Translations under genes and position numbers: made by a program
The notes under the pieces: model-generated
The model's database searches: none
Seen by the model: only the letters and a program-made list of their open reading frames with translations
Told to the model about the DNA's origin: nothing
Assembly (NCBI GenBank): GCA_021793275.1
Contig: JAJYTC010000004.1
Span: forward strand, 1-59,656
Reading direction: 5' to 3'
DNA length: 59,656 bases
From: Deltaproteobacteria bacterium
Lineage (GTDB): Bacteria > Desulfobacterota > Syntrophobacteria > Syntrophobacterales > Syntrophobacteraceae
Shown here: piece after piece, positions 51,368 through 59,656 of the stretch
How positions within the stretch are numbered: the stretch's first letter is position 1
Layout: every line of letters starts with the position of its first letter

Positions 51368-53245
51368 ATGGACTATGTTGATTGGCTTAACCAACATTGC
51401 GCAGACAAGATTGTCAGTTCCGAGCAGGCCGTCTCCGCCATAAAGAAGGGGAGCCGGGTTTTTATCGGCACGGGTTGCGGGGAGCCCCGGCACCTGATCG
51501 AAGCCATGGTAAAGGATACAAACCTCCAGGATATCCTGGTCTACCAGATGCTTTCGGGCGCGCTTTCCGAATACGTCGACGATGAGTCCTTCCTCAACCG
51601 TTTTTCACTCAAGCTTTTTTTCATCAGCCAGGCGATGCGAAAGGCGGTTTTCAAAGGAAACATAGACTACGTTCCGGCCTACCTTTCGCAAATTCCCGAG
51701 CTTTTTTCCAGCAAGCTGATCGGGCTGGACGCAGCGCTCATTCAGGTAAGTCCACCCGACAGGTACGGCTACTGCAGCCTGGGCATTTCCGTTGACATCA
51801 CCCGCGCCGGCATGCAGAACTCCGCGCTGGTCATCGCGCAGGTCAATCCGCGCATGCCAAGGACGCTCGGAGACAGCTTCGTTCACGTCGACAATATCGA
51901 TTACCTGGTCCTGCATGAAGAGCCGCTTGGAGAATACCTGCCGCTCGGAGCACACGAGGAGACGACCCAGCGAATCGGTCATTACGTTTCGCAACTGGTA
52001 AGTGACGGCGCCACGCTCCAGATCGGCTACGGGCGCCTGCCCTACGCTCTTTTACAGTACCTGGAGGACAAAAACGACCTGGGCATTCATACACAGGTGA
52101 TCACCGATGCGTTTTTACCTCTTTTTCAAAAAAAGGTCATAACCAACAGCAAGAAATCCCTGCTGCCCGGAAGAGCGGTTGCAGCCCTTTGCATGGGGTC
52201 GCCCGAGCTCTACGACTACCTCGACAACAATCCCATGTTCTATTTCGCCAGTTCCGATTTCGTAAACGATCCGGGTGTTGTTGCCAAAAACGACAACCTG
52301 ATTTCCATCAGTTCGGCATTGGAAGTCGATCTCACCGGGCAGGTGTGTTCGGATTCGGTCGGCTATCTTTTTTACAGCGGCATTGGCGACCAGGTTGACT
52401 TCATTCGAGGCAGCTCCATGTCCAGGGGCGGCTTTTCCATCATAGCCCTGCCCTCGACCGCTTTGCACGGCCAAGCCTCGCGCATCGTTTCCCACCTCAG
52501 TGAAGGGGCCGGTGTGGCCACAACCCGGGGTGACGTCAACTTCGTCGTCACGGAATACGGCATTGCGGAACTAAGGGGAAAAAGCATCTATCAGCGGGTC
52601 ATGGAACTGGCCCAGATCGCTCACCCGAAGTTTCGCGAGGAACTGATAGAGGTAGCCAAAAAACATCATTACATATTTTCGGACCAGATCTCTCCCCACC
52701 AGGAAGACCTGATTTTCCTCGAGGATTACAAGACTTCCTTTCAGATCAAGGACGGCAGAACGATCGAGGTTCGCCCGCTGCTCGCTTCGGACGAGTTTGC
52801 ATTCCGCAATTTCTTTTACTCGCTCCAGGCCCAATCGATATATCACCGGTTTTTTTACCACAAGAAACTTTTTTCGCACAAAGCCATGCAGCAGCAGTGG
52901 GCCAGTGTGGATTACCGCAGGAACATGTCCATTATAGGCCTCACGTCCGCAAGGGGGCACCAGGAAATCATGGCTATCGCATCATACGCCCAGGCCGGGG
53001 AAGACCGCGCGGAGGTCGCCTTTATGGTGGGCGACGATTTCCAGGGGCGGGGCATAGGCTCCCGCATGGTCGATATCCTTGAAAAGATCGCCAGGGAAAA
53101 CGGTTACAAAGGCTTTTCGGCTTACGTATTGAGAGAGAACCTGTCGATGCTCCACATTTTCCGGAAGCGATATCCAAACTGCAAAATCACGCCGATGGGT
53201 GAAACGCTCTTTATGGAAATGGATTTTGAAGCGCAACCCGTGTGA
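51368..53245 (+). CDS. acetyl-CoA hydrolase/transferase fused to GNAT acetyltransferase
   Basis: A 625-residue fusion. Residues about 1-450 form a family-I CoA transferase or hydrolase (VFIGTGCGEPRHLIEAM, LQIGYGRLPYALLQYL, SRGGFSIIALPSTA, NFVVTEYGIAELRGKS). Residues about 470-625 form a GNAT domain with the acetyl-CoA motif VGDDFQGRGIGSRMVDILEK. The pairing suggests control of acyl-CoA metabolism by acetylation, or acetyl transfer linked to CoA exchange. About 280 bases upstream hold no gene that I can see. Confidence 0.9.
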   Translation: MDYVDWLNQHCADKIVSSEQAVSAIKKGSRVFIGTGCGEPRHLIEAMVKDTNLQDILVYQMLSGALSEYVDDESFLNRFSLKLFFISQAMRKAVFKGNIDYVPAYLSQIPELFSSKLIGLDAALIQVSPPDRYGYCSLGISVDITRAGMQNSALVIAQVNPRMPRTLGDSFVHVDNIDYLVLHEEPLGEYLPLGAHEETTQRIGHYVSQLVSDGATLQIGYGRLPYALLQYLEDKNDLGIHTQVITDAFLPLFQKKVITNSKKSLLPGRAVAALCMGSPELYDYLDNNPMFYFASSDFVNDPGVVAKNDNLISISSALEVDLTGQVCSDSVGYLFYSGIGDQVDFIRGSSMSRGGFSIIALPSTALHGQASRIVSHLSEGAGVATTRGDVNFVVTEYGIAELRGKSIYQRVMELAQIAHPKFREELIEVAKKHHYIFSDQISPHQEDLIFLEDYKTSFQIKDGRTIEVRPLLASDEFAFRNFFYSLQAQSIYHRFFYHKKLFSHKAMQQQWASVDYRRNMSIIGLTSARGHQEIMAIASYAQAGEDRAEVAFMVGDDFQGRGIGSRMVDILEKIARENGYKGFSAYVLRENLSMLHIFRKRYPNCKITPMGETLFMEMDFEAQPV

Positions 53246-53948
53246 TGTTGCGACGATCACGCCCGGCCCAGAACCCTGCAAGCCCGTCTCCCCCAGAAGG
53301 CGGGTTTGTATAGAAGCCGCATCCCGCTTGTATGGGTCACAGCGCCGAAATATGTTCTTTTCTTAGATTTATGGCTGCCTGATTGCGATTCTAACTATTT
53401 GATTTCCGGAACTATATCAGAACAAGCGCAACGTCGCTTCACCCGAAAACGGCGCCCCGCAGCCGATTTCCTCTTCGGATCGTCGATTGATCGGCTCCCG
53501 ACAAGATTCCAGGCCGCGATTGGAGGTGTCCGTCACTACTATTTTTCGGAAGACAATTTGTCTCCATCCGGCCCACGCAGCGGCCGCCGCACAAGCGTCG
53601 CGACGGTTCCCGTCCTTTTTTGTCGAACATTGCGCAAAAATGCACTTGACCCATTCGATCATAACTGGTACACAATGGTCGTCAAAACGCAGTTTCCTAT
53701 CAATTCAAACAAATTTTTTTTGTCACCCGGCCGGGATCGCGAAAGCGTCCAGGATAGGTTCAGCTCGCGCTGCGGTAAGGAAGCGTCGTGATTGCGGGAC
53801 ATGCGGGCCGGGTAGCCTTCTTCCTTCTCGCGACCGGAGAAGGAAAGAAAAGCGTCATCAACTTCCAGATGGGCGGTTGACCGGTGGCCCATCCCGGGAA
53901 TCATCTCGTAGCCTCAAAGCTGGAGAAGAGGCGAGGGGTTAATGATAG
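53246..53948. other. long intergenic region before the V/A-ATPase operon
   Basis: About 700 bases without a supported gene; open frames here lack ribosome sites and family features. TTGACC-N17-TACACA (53646-53674) is a weak candidate promoter for the ATPase operon. An eight-T run lies at about 53715. No repeat from elsewhere in the window is present. Confidence 0.4.
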
Positions 53949-54263
53949 ATGCACGGAATCGAATTAATTAAACAAATAGCCGAGCTCGATCGCGAACTGG
54001 CTGAAAAAGTGGCCGAAGCCCGCCGGTCTGCCGAACTGAAGATCGAAACCGCCCAAGCGGAGAGCAAGCGTCTTTTGGCCGAGGCCGAGGCCGAGATTCG
54101 CCGGATCGAAGAGGAGGCCAGGAAGCGTATCGCCGAGGAATCCGACAGACTGACCGAGGAAGCGCGCAAGAGAGCGGCGGCAGAAAAAACTCAGTTGAAT
54201 TCCCGGGGGCTGCCTAACCTGGAGCGTGTCATAGAATTTATCATATCAAAGGTCGTGCCGTGA
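53949..54263 (+). CDS. V/A-type ATPase subunit G/H (peripheral stalk)
   Basis: A 104-residue, almost wholly coiled-coil protein (Ala, Glu, Arg-rich, heptad pattern from about residue 5 to 80), matching the small peripheral-stalk subunit that pairs with subunit E. Its place directly before subunit I supports this. The ribosome site is weak (GAGGGG about 13 bases upstream). The stop overlaps the GTG of the next gene by 4 bases. Confidence 0.82.
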   Translation: MHGIELIKQIAELDRELAEKVAEARRSAELKIETAQAESKRLLAEAEAEIRRIEEEARKRIAEESDRLTEEARKRAAAEKTQLNSRGLPNLERVIEFIISKVVP

Positions 54264-56236
54264 TCGCCCGCATGGAAAAGCTTTGCATTGTGGGTCCCAA
54301 AAGACTGGCCCCAACGGTTTTAGAGAATTTGCAGCAGGCCGGGGTGGTACAGATTGACGAGCTGCCCCCGGACCAGATGCAGGCCTATCAGCTTGGACCC
54401 GAAGAAGAAGCTCTGCTCAAGGGCTGGGAAGGGATGGCGATCTCCGTTGACCACGCATCCCACCTTCTGGGGTTGGAAATCGATGCGCCCGTAGATCCTT
54501 TCCAGGGCAACCTGGCGGAGGCTTCCGCCACAGCCGCCGCGTATGAGCAGCGGGCTGCGGCCCTGGTAGAAAAGCGCGAAAGTCTAAAAGACGAACTCCA
54601 ATTGATAAACCTCTACAAGGAGATCCTGGAGTATCTGGCGGAAGCCGTAGACGGGTTGGACTGCAGTTCCAGACTTTCGGTCATCTGTTTTCTGGTCGAG
54701 AGGCCCGAAGAGCTGACGGCCTCGGAACAGGAACTCAGTTCAACGCTGGATGACCGTTATCTTCTGACCAGGGGAGCGCTGGGCAACTTGACGGTTGCGG
54801 TGATTATCGGCCTGAATCGGGACGCCGAGACGGCCCGGGGCATTCTTGCCCGCAAGGGTTTGCATGAACTTCCGCACATGCTGGAACATGGGCCGATGGA
54901 TTTGAAAAGCACGGCCGCGCGGCTGACGGAAAGGTCGCAGCATGCTCCGGAAGAGCTGGCCGCGGTCGAAAAAGAGATTGACCGATTGCGGCAGGAGGCC
55001 GGCCGGTCGCTGAAGAGCCTCTGGTTCCGAGCCGCCGATGAGACCAACCGCCTCCGCACTTTCAAGAAGATGGGATCCGGTCGTTACGGCTTCGCGCTGT
55101 GCGGCTGGGCGCCGCTCAACCGAAAATCCCGCGTTGTGGACTTCCTGGAGCGGTTGGACGAACAGATACGTTACACTTTCGAACCCGCCGATGAAGATCA
55201 TGAACCGGAGCGGGTTCCGGTCATGCTGGAAAATCCTTCCTGGGCCAAGCCCTTCGAGGTTTTGATCTCTTTTTTAAATACCCCGCGCTACGATGGCTGG
55301 GACCCCACCTGCATCACGGCCGCCCTTTTTCCGCTGTGGGTCGGAATGGTTATCGGGGACATGGGCTACGGCCTGGTGTTTGCCGCTCTGGCTTGGTATC
55401 TGCACACTTTTGTAAGGCGCAAACAACCGCTCACGATAGATTTTTTCAAAATACGTCTGGCGCCTGAGGGGGTGGCGCAGTTGCTGCGCGTTATGACGCC
55501 CATACTCATCTGGACCATGTTGTGGGGGTTCGTGTACGGAGAGTTCTTTGGCGACCTGCTGCGGCGCCTGGGCATCTTCGGCACCGCCAGTTATCCGGGC
55601 TTGATCCCCATCCTGATTCCCCGGACCGAAACCGACGCTACAGCGACCATGTTGATTCTGGTGTCCATAGGGTTCGGGGTCGTGCAGGTGCTGCACGGGT
55701 TTGTCGTCAAAGCGCGCACGAGCTGCAGGAATGGCGAACGCCGGCATTTCTGGGAGGGGATCGGCTACTTCGGCGGCGTCGCGGGCCTGGTCCTGTTCGC
55801 TTACGCCTTCATGACCCACAATTACCCCCTATGGCTCGTTATCATGATGTCAGCGGCTTTCTCGCTTTTTGTGTTGGGAATGGTCCGTGCAAAAATGCCT
55901 CTCATGATCGCGGAACTTCCGACTCAAGGGGGCCATATACTCAGCTATATCCGGATCTACGCGGTTGGGCTCGCTTCGGCTATTTTGGCCAATCTGGCCA
56001 CCGACATAGGGTTTGCGCTGCTTCACAAAGGCGGGATCGTCGAGGCGGTGGCGGGTATGCTGATCGGCGTCGCGCTTGGGATCCTGGTCCACGCGATCCT
56101 GCTGGTTTTGCTCACCGTGGGCCACATCCTGCAGCCCATTCGTCTCATCTGGGTCGAATTTTTCACCAAGTTTGATTTTTACTCCTTAAGCGGCAAACCA
56201 TACCGCCCGTTCAAACTGTATAACGGAAAAACATGA
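54260..56236 (+). CDS. V/A-type ATPase subunit I (a)
   Basis: Stator membrane subunit that forms the ion half-channels. The N-terminal cytoplasmic half (about 1-330) is coiled coil and alpha/beta. The C-terminal half has seven to eight membrane segments, beginning GMVIGDMGYGLVFAALAWYL. The essential channel Arg is probably in ILSYIRIYAVGLASAILANL. The GTG start overlaps subunit G/H (GTGA). Length 658 fits the family. Confidence 0.93.
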   Translation: MIARMEKLCIVGPKRLAPTVLENLQQAGVVQIDELPPDQMQAYQLGPEEEALLKGWEGMAISVDHASHLLGLEIDAPVDPFQGNLAEASATAAAYEQRAAALVEKRESLKDELQLINLYKEILEYLAEAVDGLDCSSRLSVICFLVERPEELTASEQELSSTLDDRYLLTRGALGNLTVAVIIGLNRDAETARGILARKGLHELPHMLEHGPMDLKSTAARLTERSQHAPEELAAVEKEIDRLRQEAGRSLKSLWFRAADETNRLRTFKKMGSGRYGFALCGWAPLNRKSRVVDFLERLDEQIRYTFEPADEDHEPERVPVMLENPSWAKPFEVLISFLNTPRYDGWDPTCITAALFPLWVGMVIGDMGYGLVFAALAWYLHTFVRRKQPLTIDFFKIRLAPEGVAQLLRVMTPILIWTMLWGFVYGEFFGDLLRRLGIFGTASYPGLIPILIPRTETDATATMLILVSIGFGVVQVLHGFVVKARTSCRNGERRHFWEGIGYFGGVAGLVLFAYAFMTHNYPLWLVIMMSAAFSLFVLGMVRAKMPLMIAELPTQGGHILSYIRIYAVGLASAILANLATDIGFALLHKGGIVEAVAGMLIGVALGILVHAILLVLLTVGHILQPIRLIWVEFFTKFDFYSLSGKPYRPFKLYNGKT

Positions 56237-56307
56237 TGAATACCCGGTTGTGTCAGATTAATCCGATATTGCAAATACTAAAGGTTGAAAAGATAAGGAG
56301 GGGAGTA

Positions 56308-56631
56308 ATGAAAACCAAGATTCTTTCCATTTTAGGATTCCTGTTCGCCAGTTCGCTGGTACTGGCTTCTCGGGCTTTCGCGGCCGCCGCGGCCAGCGGC
56401 CACGGGGGCAACTTTGCGGATCATGGTATGTACGCCATCGGCATGGGCCTTGCGGTGGGGCTGAGCGCCATAGGGACCGGTCTGGCCCAGGCCCGAATCG
56501 GCGCCGCCGGTCTGGGAAGCGCCGTGGAAAAACCGGAATCCCTTGGTCTGGCCCTTATCTTCTTGCTGTTGCCGGAAACTTTGGTGATTTTCGGATTAGT
56601 TGTCGCCTTTCTCCTTCTAGGAAAGCTGTAA
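56308..56631 (+). CDS. V/A-type ATPase subunit K (c ring)
   Basis: Proteolipid that forms the rotating ring. The start is the ATG with AAGGAGGGG upstream; the longer frame from 56233 is unlikely. The 107-residue protein has a signal-like N-terminal segment (about 5-28, ending AFAAAAA) and then one hairpin of two membrane helices. The ion-binding Glu90 lies in LLLPETLVIFG, with Gln61 in the first hairpin helix. A single-hairpin form gives one ion site per hairpin. Whether it moves H+ or Na+ cannot be decided here. Confidence 0.9.
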   Translation: MKTKILSILGFLFASSLVLASRAFAAAAASGHGGNFADHGMYAIGMGLAVGLSAIGTGLAQARIGAAGLGSAVEKPESLGLALIFLLLPETLVIFGLVVAFLLLGKL

Positions 56632-57194
56632 TGACAAAGTTGGAGGAAATTCTCCAGGCAGAGGTCCAGACGGAGATCAGCGAGATCCTCTCAGAGGCTG
56701 ATTCGCGGGCCGCAAAGATTGTCGGTGATGCGAAAAGTCGCGCCGAGGCCCGCGTTGCCGAGCATCGGAGGAGGATCGACGTTGAGGTCCGTACGGCCGC
56801 TCACCAGGCACGGAGCGCGGCTGAACTCATCCTGGCCAATGCCCGCATGGAGGCCAAGGGAGAGGTGATGGAACTGCTGCGGCAAAAGGTCCTGGACGCT
56901 TTGGAACAGGTTGCCTCCCGGCCCGATTACGGCGTTGTGCTTCAGGCCCTGGCCAAGGAAGCCATGGAGTTTGCCGGGCACACTGAGACGCTGGTCGTGC
57001 ATCCGGAAGACCGGGAGAAAGTGAGCGGCTGGGCGGAGGGTGTTGGCATTGGGCTGGAGACCGACCCGGAATTGCACCTGGGAGTGCGGCTCCAAAGCGC
57101 AAGGGGCGCAATAGTGGAAAACACCCTGCCGGAGCGGTTGAGACGCGTATGGGGAACATTGGCTCCCCAGATAGCCGGAATGCTATGGGAGTGA
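56631..57194 (+). CDS. V/A-type ATPase subunit E (peripheral stalk)
   Basis: A 187-residue protein with a long N-terminal coiled coil (about 1-90, AEHRRRIDVEVRTAAHQARS) and a globular C-terminal domain (GAIVENTLPERLRRVWGTLA), as in the stalk subunit E. Its ATG overlaps the subunit K stop codon by one base (TAATG). Confidence 0.9.
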   Translation: MTKLEEILQAEVQTEISEILSEADSRAAKIVGDAKSRAEARVAEHRRRIDVEVRTAAHQARSAAELILANARMEAKGEVMELLRQKVLDALEQVASRPDYGVVLQALAKEAMEFAGHTETLVVHPEDREKVSGWAEGVGIGLETDPELHLGVRLQSARGAIVENTLPERLRRVWGTLAPQIAGMLWE

Positions 57195-57204
57195 GGCAAA
57201 AGAA

Positions 57205-58188
57205 TTGACTGAGGATTTCGCCTATTTGAACGCCCGCATCCGAGTCAGGCTGAGCCAGATGTTGCCTGAGGGCTTTTTCCGGGAGGCGCTCAGACTGAGC
57301 TTCCCCGAACTGGTGAAGATTCTGGGTGACACCATCTACGGACCTGATCTGACGGGAAATGATCTCGACGACGTGGACCGCGCAGTTACGGTCCATTTGA
57401 ACCGCACTGTGGGAGACTTGCCCCGTTTGGTCTCGGGATCTGTGCGCGATGCCGTCAACCTGCTTTTGGTGCGCTCCGACCTGACCAATACGAAAACCAT
57501 ACTGCGCGGCAAACACAGGGGCTGGACAAAAGAGGAAATCCTGCGGAGACTGGGCTCGGGCACTGTGCCTCGGGCGCTTTACGGCCGCATGGTCGAAGCG
57601 GCTGACGCGGTGTCCCTGGCTCAGCTTCTCACGTTAACCCGGCATCCGCTCGCCCGCGCCCTGCGCGCCGCTGTGTCGACCGCCCGAGAGCCGCTGGAGC
57701 TGGAAATAGCGCTGGACCGGGAATTTTACATCGCCGTTGGGCGCCAGGCATCTCAACTCGATCAGCCCTACCTGGTCAGCTTTCTGCGTTTTGAGATCGA
57801 TGCGTTGAATTTGGCCACCGGCTTGAAATTAGCCGCGATGGATTATAGAGGAGACTTGGGGCGGCTGTTTTTGCCCGGAGGCAGGAGCATCGGCCGGAAT
57901 TTGTTCGAAACGCTGGCTGCAGGAGACCTGAGAGTGCTCGAAGAATTGGCCCATACCGATTTTAAAGGCCTGACGGAGGGAAAAGACCTCACCGCCATAG
58001 AGCGCGGCCTGCGCTGCATTCTTTTGGCAAAGGCGCGTGAAGGCGTTAAGGATGTCCTGGGGGCAGGTATGGCGAACCACTATGTCCTGAGTAAGGAGTG
58101 GGAGGCCGGCCGGATACGGCTTTTGGCCCGGCGCGCCACCTATGAGCTGCCACCTGCAGACGTCGAAATGGAGGTCTTCTGCCAGTGA
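57205..58188 (+). CDS. V/A-type ATPase subunit C (d)
   Basis: Links the V1 axle to the membrane ring. The 327-residue helical protein has repeat-like segments (LLLVRSDLTNTKTILRGKHR, VSFLRFEIDALNLATGLKLA), typical of the AtpC/NtpC family. The start is TTG with GAGG upstream. It follows subunit E by 10 bases and overlaps subunit F by 4. Confidence 0.9.
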   Translation: MTEDFAYLNARIRVRLSQMLPEGFFREALRLSFPELVKILGDTIYGPDLTGNDLDDVDRAVTVHLNRTVGDLPRLVSGSVRDAVNLLLVRSDLTNTKTILRGKHRGWTKEEILRRLGSGTVPRALYGRMVEAADAVSLAQLLTLTRHPLARALRAAVSTAREPLELEIALDREFYIAVGRQASQLDQPYLVSFLRFEIDALNLATGLKLAAMDYRGDLGRLFLPGGRSIGRNLFETLAAGDLRVLEELAHTDFKGLTEGKDLTAIERGLRCILLAKAREGVKDVLGAGMANHYVLSKEWEAGRIRLLARRATYELPPADVEMEVFCQ

Positions 58189-58511
58189 AGATTGCAATTT
58201 TAACCGATCCCCTCTCGGCGTCGGGATACCGCCTGGGCGGTATAGAGGTGTTTACGGCCCATGATACGGCAGAGGCCGTTGAAGTCCTGACCCGGATGGT
58301 TCAAACAGACGAGTATGCTCTCATTATCGTAAATCTGAGGTTGTTGCCGGAGCCGTATGTTTCGGTCAGAAAAGTGATGCGCAGGCGCGAGCTGCCCATC
58401 CTGCTTGCAGTCCCGCCACACCGCGAGGCCGTCCACAGCTCGGACACCGAGGCTGAGATCTACATGCGACAGTTGATCAAAGAAACCACGGGGTATGAGT
58501 TTAAAATCTAG
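58185..58511 (+). CDS. V/A-type ATPase subunit F
   Basis: A 108-residue axle subunit with the Rossmann-like fold of the family (KIAILTDPLSASGYRLGGIE, YALIIVNLRLLPE) and a C-terminal helix ending in ETTGYEFKI. The GTG start overlaps the subunit C stop. It sits before subunit A as in other operons. Confidence 0.92.
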   Translation: MKIAILTDPLSASGYRLGGIEVFTAHDTAEAVEVLTRMVQTDEYALIIVNLRLLPEPYVSVRKVMRRRELPILLAVPPHREAVHSSDTEAEIYMRQLIKETTGYEFKI

Positions 58512-58545
58512 GAGATTTCATTAGCATGCGCATACAGGAGAGAAA

Positions 58546-59656
58546 ATGATCCGTGGAACCGTTCGGAAAATTACCGGTCCGGCGGTAATCGCCACAGGGA
58601 TGCTCGGGGCCCGCATGTACGACATTGTTGAGGTGGGCGAAGAGGAACTGGTAGGTGAAATCATCCGCCTGGAAGGAGACACCGCCTTCGTCCAGGTCTA
58701 TGAGGACACTTTCGGACTGGTAGTAGGTCAACCGGTGGTGTCGACGGGGGCGCCGCTGACTGTGGAACTGGGCCCGGGGCTGCTCAATATGGTATTTGAC
58801 GGGATTCAGCGCCCGCTTTACGCCATCCGCGAAAAAACCGGCGACTTCATTTCCAGGGGGGTGAAGGCGCTGGCGCTGGACAGGTCGAAGCAATGGGACT
58901 GGAGCCCCGGGGTCCGGCAAGGCGATACGATCACCGGCGGCATGATGATAGGCACTGTCAAGGAATTCCGGTTCACCCATAAGATCCTGGCGCCTCCACA
59001 TGTCGGCGGTGTCGTCGGGCAGGTAAAACCGGCAGGTTCCTACACGGTGGAAGAACCCGTGGTTATTCTCGAAGACGGCACCGAGCTCAAGATGTACCAA
59101 ACCTGGCCGGTGCGGCATTCGCGGCCGGTGAGGGAAAAACTCGATCCCACCACCCCTTTTCTTACCGGCATGCGGATTTTGGACGTAATGTTTCCTGTGG
59201 CCATGGGGGGCAACGCTGCTATTCCCGGCCCCTTCGGCTCGGGTAAGACGGTGACCCAGCAGTCGCTGGCCAAGTGGTCCAACGCGGATATCGTGCTCTA
59301 CGTGGGTTGCGGCGAGCGGGGCAACGAAATGACGGATGTGCTCATGGAGTTCCCTGAGCTGATCGATCCCAAGACCGGCGATCCCTTGATGCACCGCACA
59401 GTGCTCATAGCCAATACGTCCAACATGCCCGTGGCGGCCCGTGAGGCCAGCATTTACGTAGGCGTGACCCTTGCCGAATATTTTCGCGACCAGGGTTATA
59501 CGGTGGCGTTGATGGCCGACTCGACCAGCCGCTGGGCTGAAGCGCTGCGGGAAATCTCCTCCCGGCTCGAGGAGATGCCCGCCGAAGAAGGCTACCCTCC
59601 GTACCTGTCCTCGCGGTTGGCCGCGTTCTATGAGCGGGCCGGCCTGGTTACCACGC
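58546..59656 (+). CDS. V/A-type ATPase catalytic subunit A (cut by window end)
   Basis: Catalytic subunit; only the first 370 codons are present. It begins [16 protein letters not shown], has the N-terminal barrel, the A-specific bulge domain ([16 protein letters not shown]) and the P-loop [12 protein letters not shown], then [12 protein letters not shown] and [25 protein letters not shown] lies upstream of the ATG. The frame runs on past 59656; subunits B and D are expected beyond. Confidence 0.95.
   Translation, partial: MIRGTVRKITGPAVIATGMLGARMYDIVEVGEEELVGEIIRLEGDTAFVQVYEDTFGLVVGQPVVSTGAPLTVELGPGLLNMVFDGIQRPLYAIREKTGDFISRGVKALALDRSKQWDWSPGVRQGDTITGGMMIGTVKEFRFTHKILAPPHVGGVVGQVKPAGSYTVEEPVVILEDGTELKMYQTWPVRHSRPVREKLDPTTPFLTGMRILDVMFPVAMGGNAAIPGPFGSGKTVTQQSLAKWSNADIVLYVGCGERGNEMTDVLMEFPELIDPKTGDPLMHRTVLIANTSNMPVAAREASIYVGVTLAEYFRDQGYTVALMADSTSRWAEALREISSRLEEMPAEEGYPPYLSSRLAAFYERAGLVTT

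Noticed and set aside
53306-53791. 161-codon open frame before the ATPase operon
   Set aside because: No ribosome site or domain; composition typical of non-coding DNA.
1-59656. CRISPR arrays, tRNA or rRNA genes, insertion sequences
   Set aside because: No regular spacer arrays, cloverleaf-like or rRNA-like sequence, and no transposase gene were seen on either strand.

Overview
The window looks like a chromosomal segment of an anaerobic, sulfur-metabolising bacterium of the former Deltaproteobacteria (Desulfobacterota; a Syntrophobacter-like lineage is my best guess, from gene families and not from any search). Pointers are two HdrA-type flavoproteins with an MvhD-like partner, TusA and DsrE sulfur carriers, two genes that need UGA read as selenocysteine, a DUF6178-type protein, RNase J, a bacterial V/A-type ATPase operon and the order siroheme synthase - ccsA - hemA.

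Layout. 0.2-8.4 kb (minus): a three-gene RND efflux operon, a small His/Asp/Tyr-rich secreted protein and a CusRS-like two-component system. 8.6-16.6 kb: a secreted unknown, a radical SAM protein, a DUF6178-type protein, a coaE-NUDIX-Gre housekeeping run and an NhaA antiporter. 17-20.6 kb: rhodanese, LysR regulator, thioredoxin, a tiny secreted protein and an aquaporin-like channel. The rhodanese and secreted-protein promoters carry the same roughly 80-bp module of two 17-bp inverted repeats, and a related repeat precedes the lysR gene. 20.7-30 kb is the most interesting part. A sigma-54 activator with a Cys-rich PAS domain lies divergent from an operon of fused TusA-TusA, MvhD-like protein, HdrA, HdrA, a winged-helix protein, a selenocysteine DsrE and a second DsrE-family protein. 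The shared intergenic region has overlapping palindromes and a clear -24/-12 promoter. A ferritin-like protein, a zinc-ribbon protein and a selenocysteine peroxiredoxin follow. Both UGA codons are followed by a stem-loop of bacterial SECIS type at suitable spacing.

30-53 kb: class II aldolase, ftsY, a possible structured ncRNA with promoter and terminator, uvrA, two toxin-antitoxin modules (one with a broken PIN toxin), pdxA, an O-methyltransferase, an EmrB-type exporter, lolA, ftsK, rnj, a PlsC-type acyltransferase, ssb, the haem/sirohaem/cytochrome c block, and a CoA-transferase fused to a GNAT domain. 54-59.7 kb: V/A-type ATPase genes G/H-I-K-E-C-F-A, the last cut by the window end. A GC-rich dispersed repeat with two hairpins occurs three times in intergenic DNA.

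How it may fit together (inference): rhodanese, thioredoxin, TusA and DsrE form a persulfide-handling set. The HdrA/MvhD proteins would couple sulfur-linked thiol chemistry to electron transfer. The Sec peroxiredoxin, thioredoxin and ferritin-like protein would protect it from oxidants. A LysR regulator and a sigma-54 activator would control two adjacent blocks of this set.
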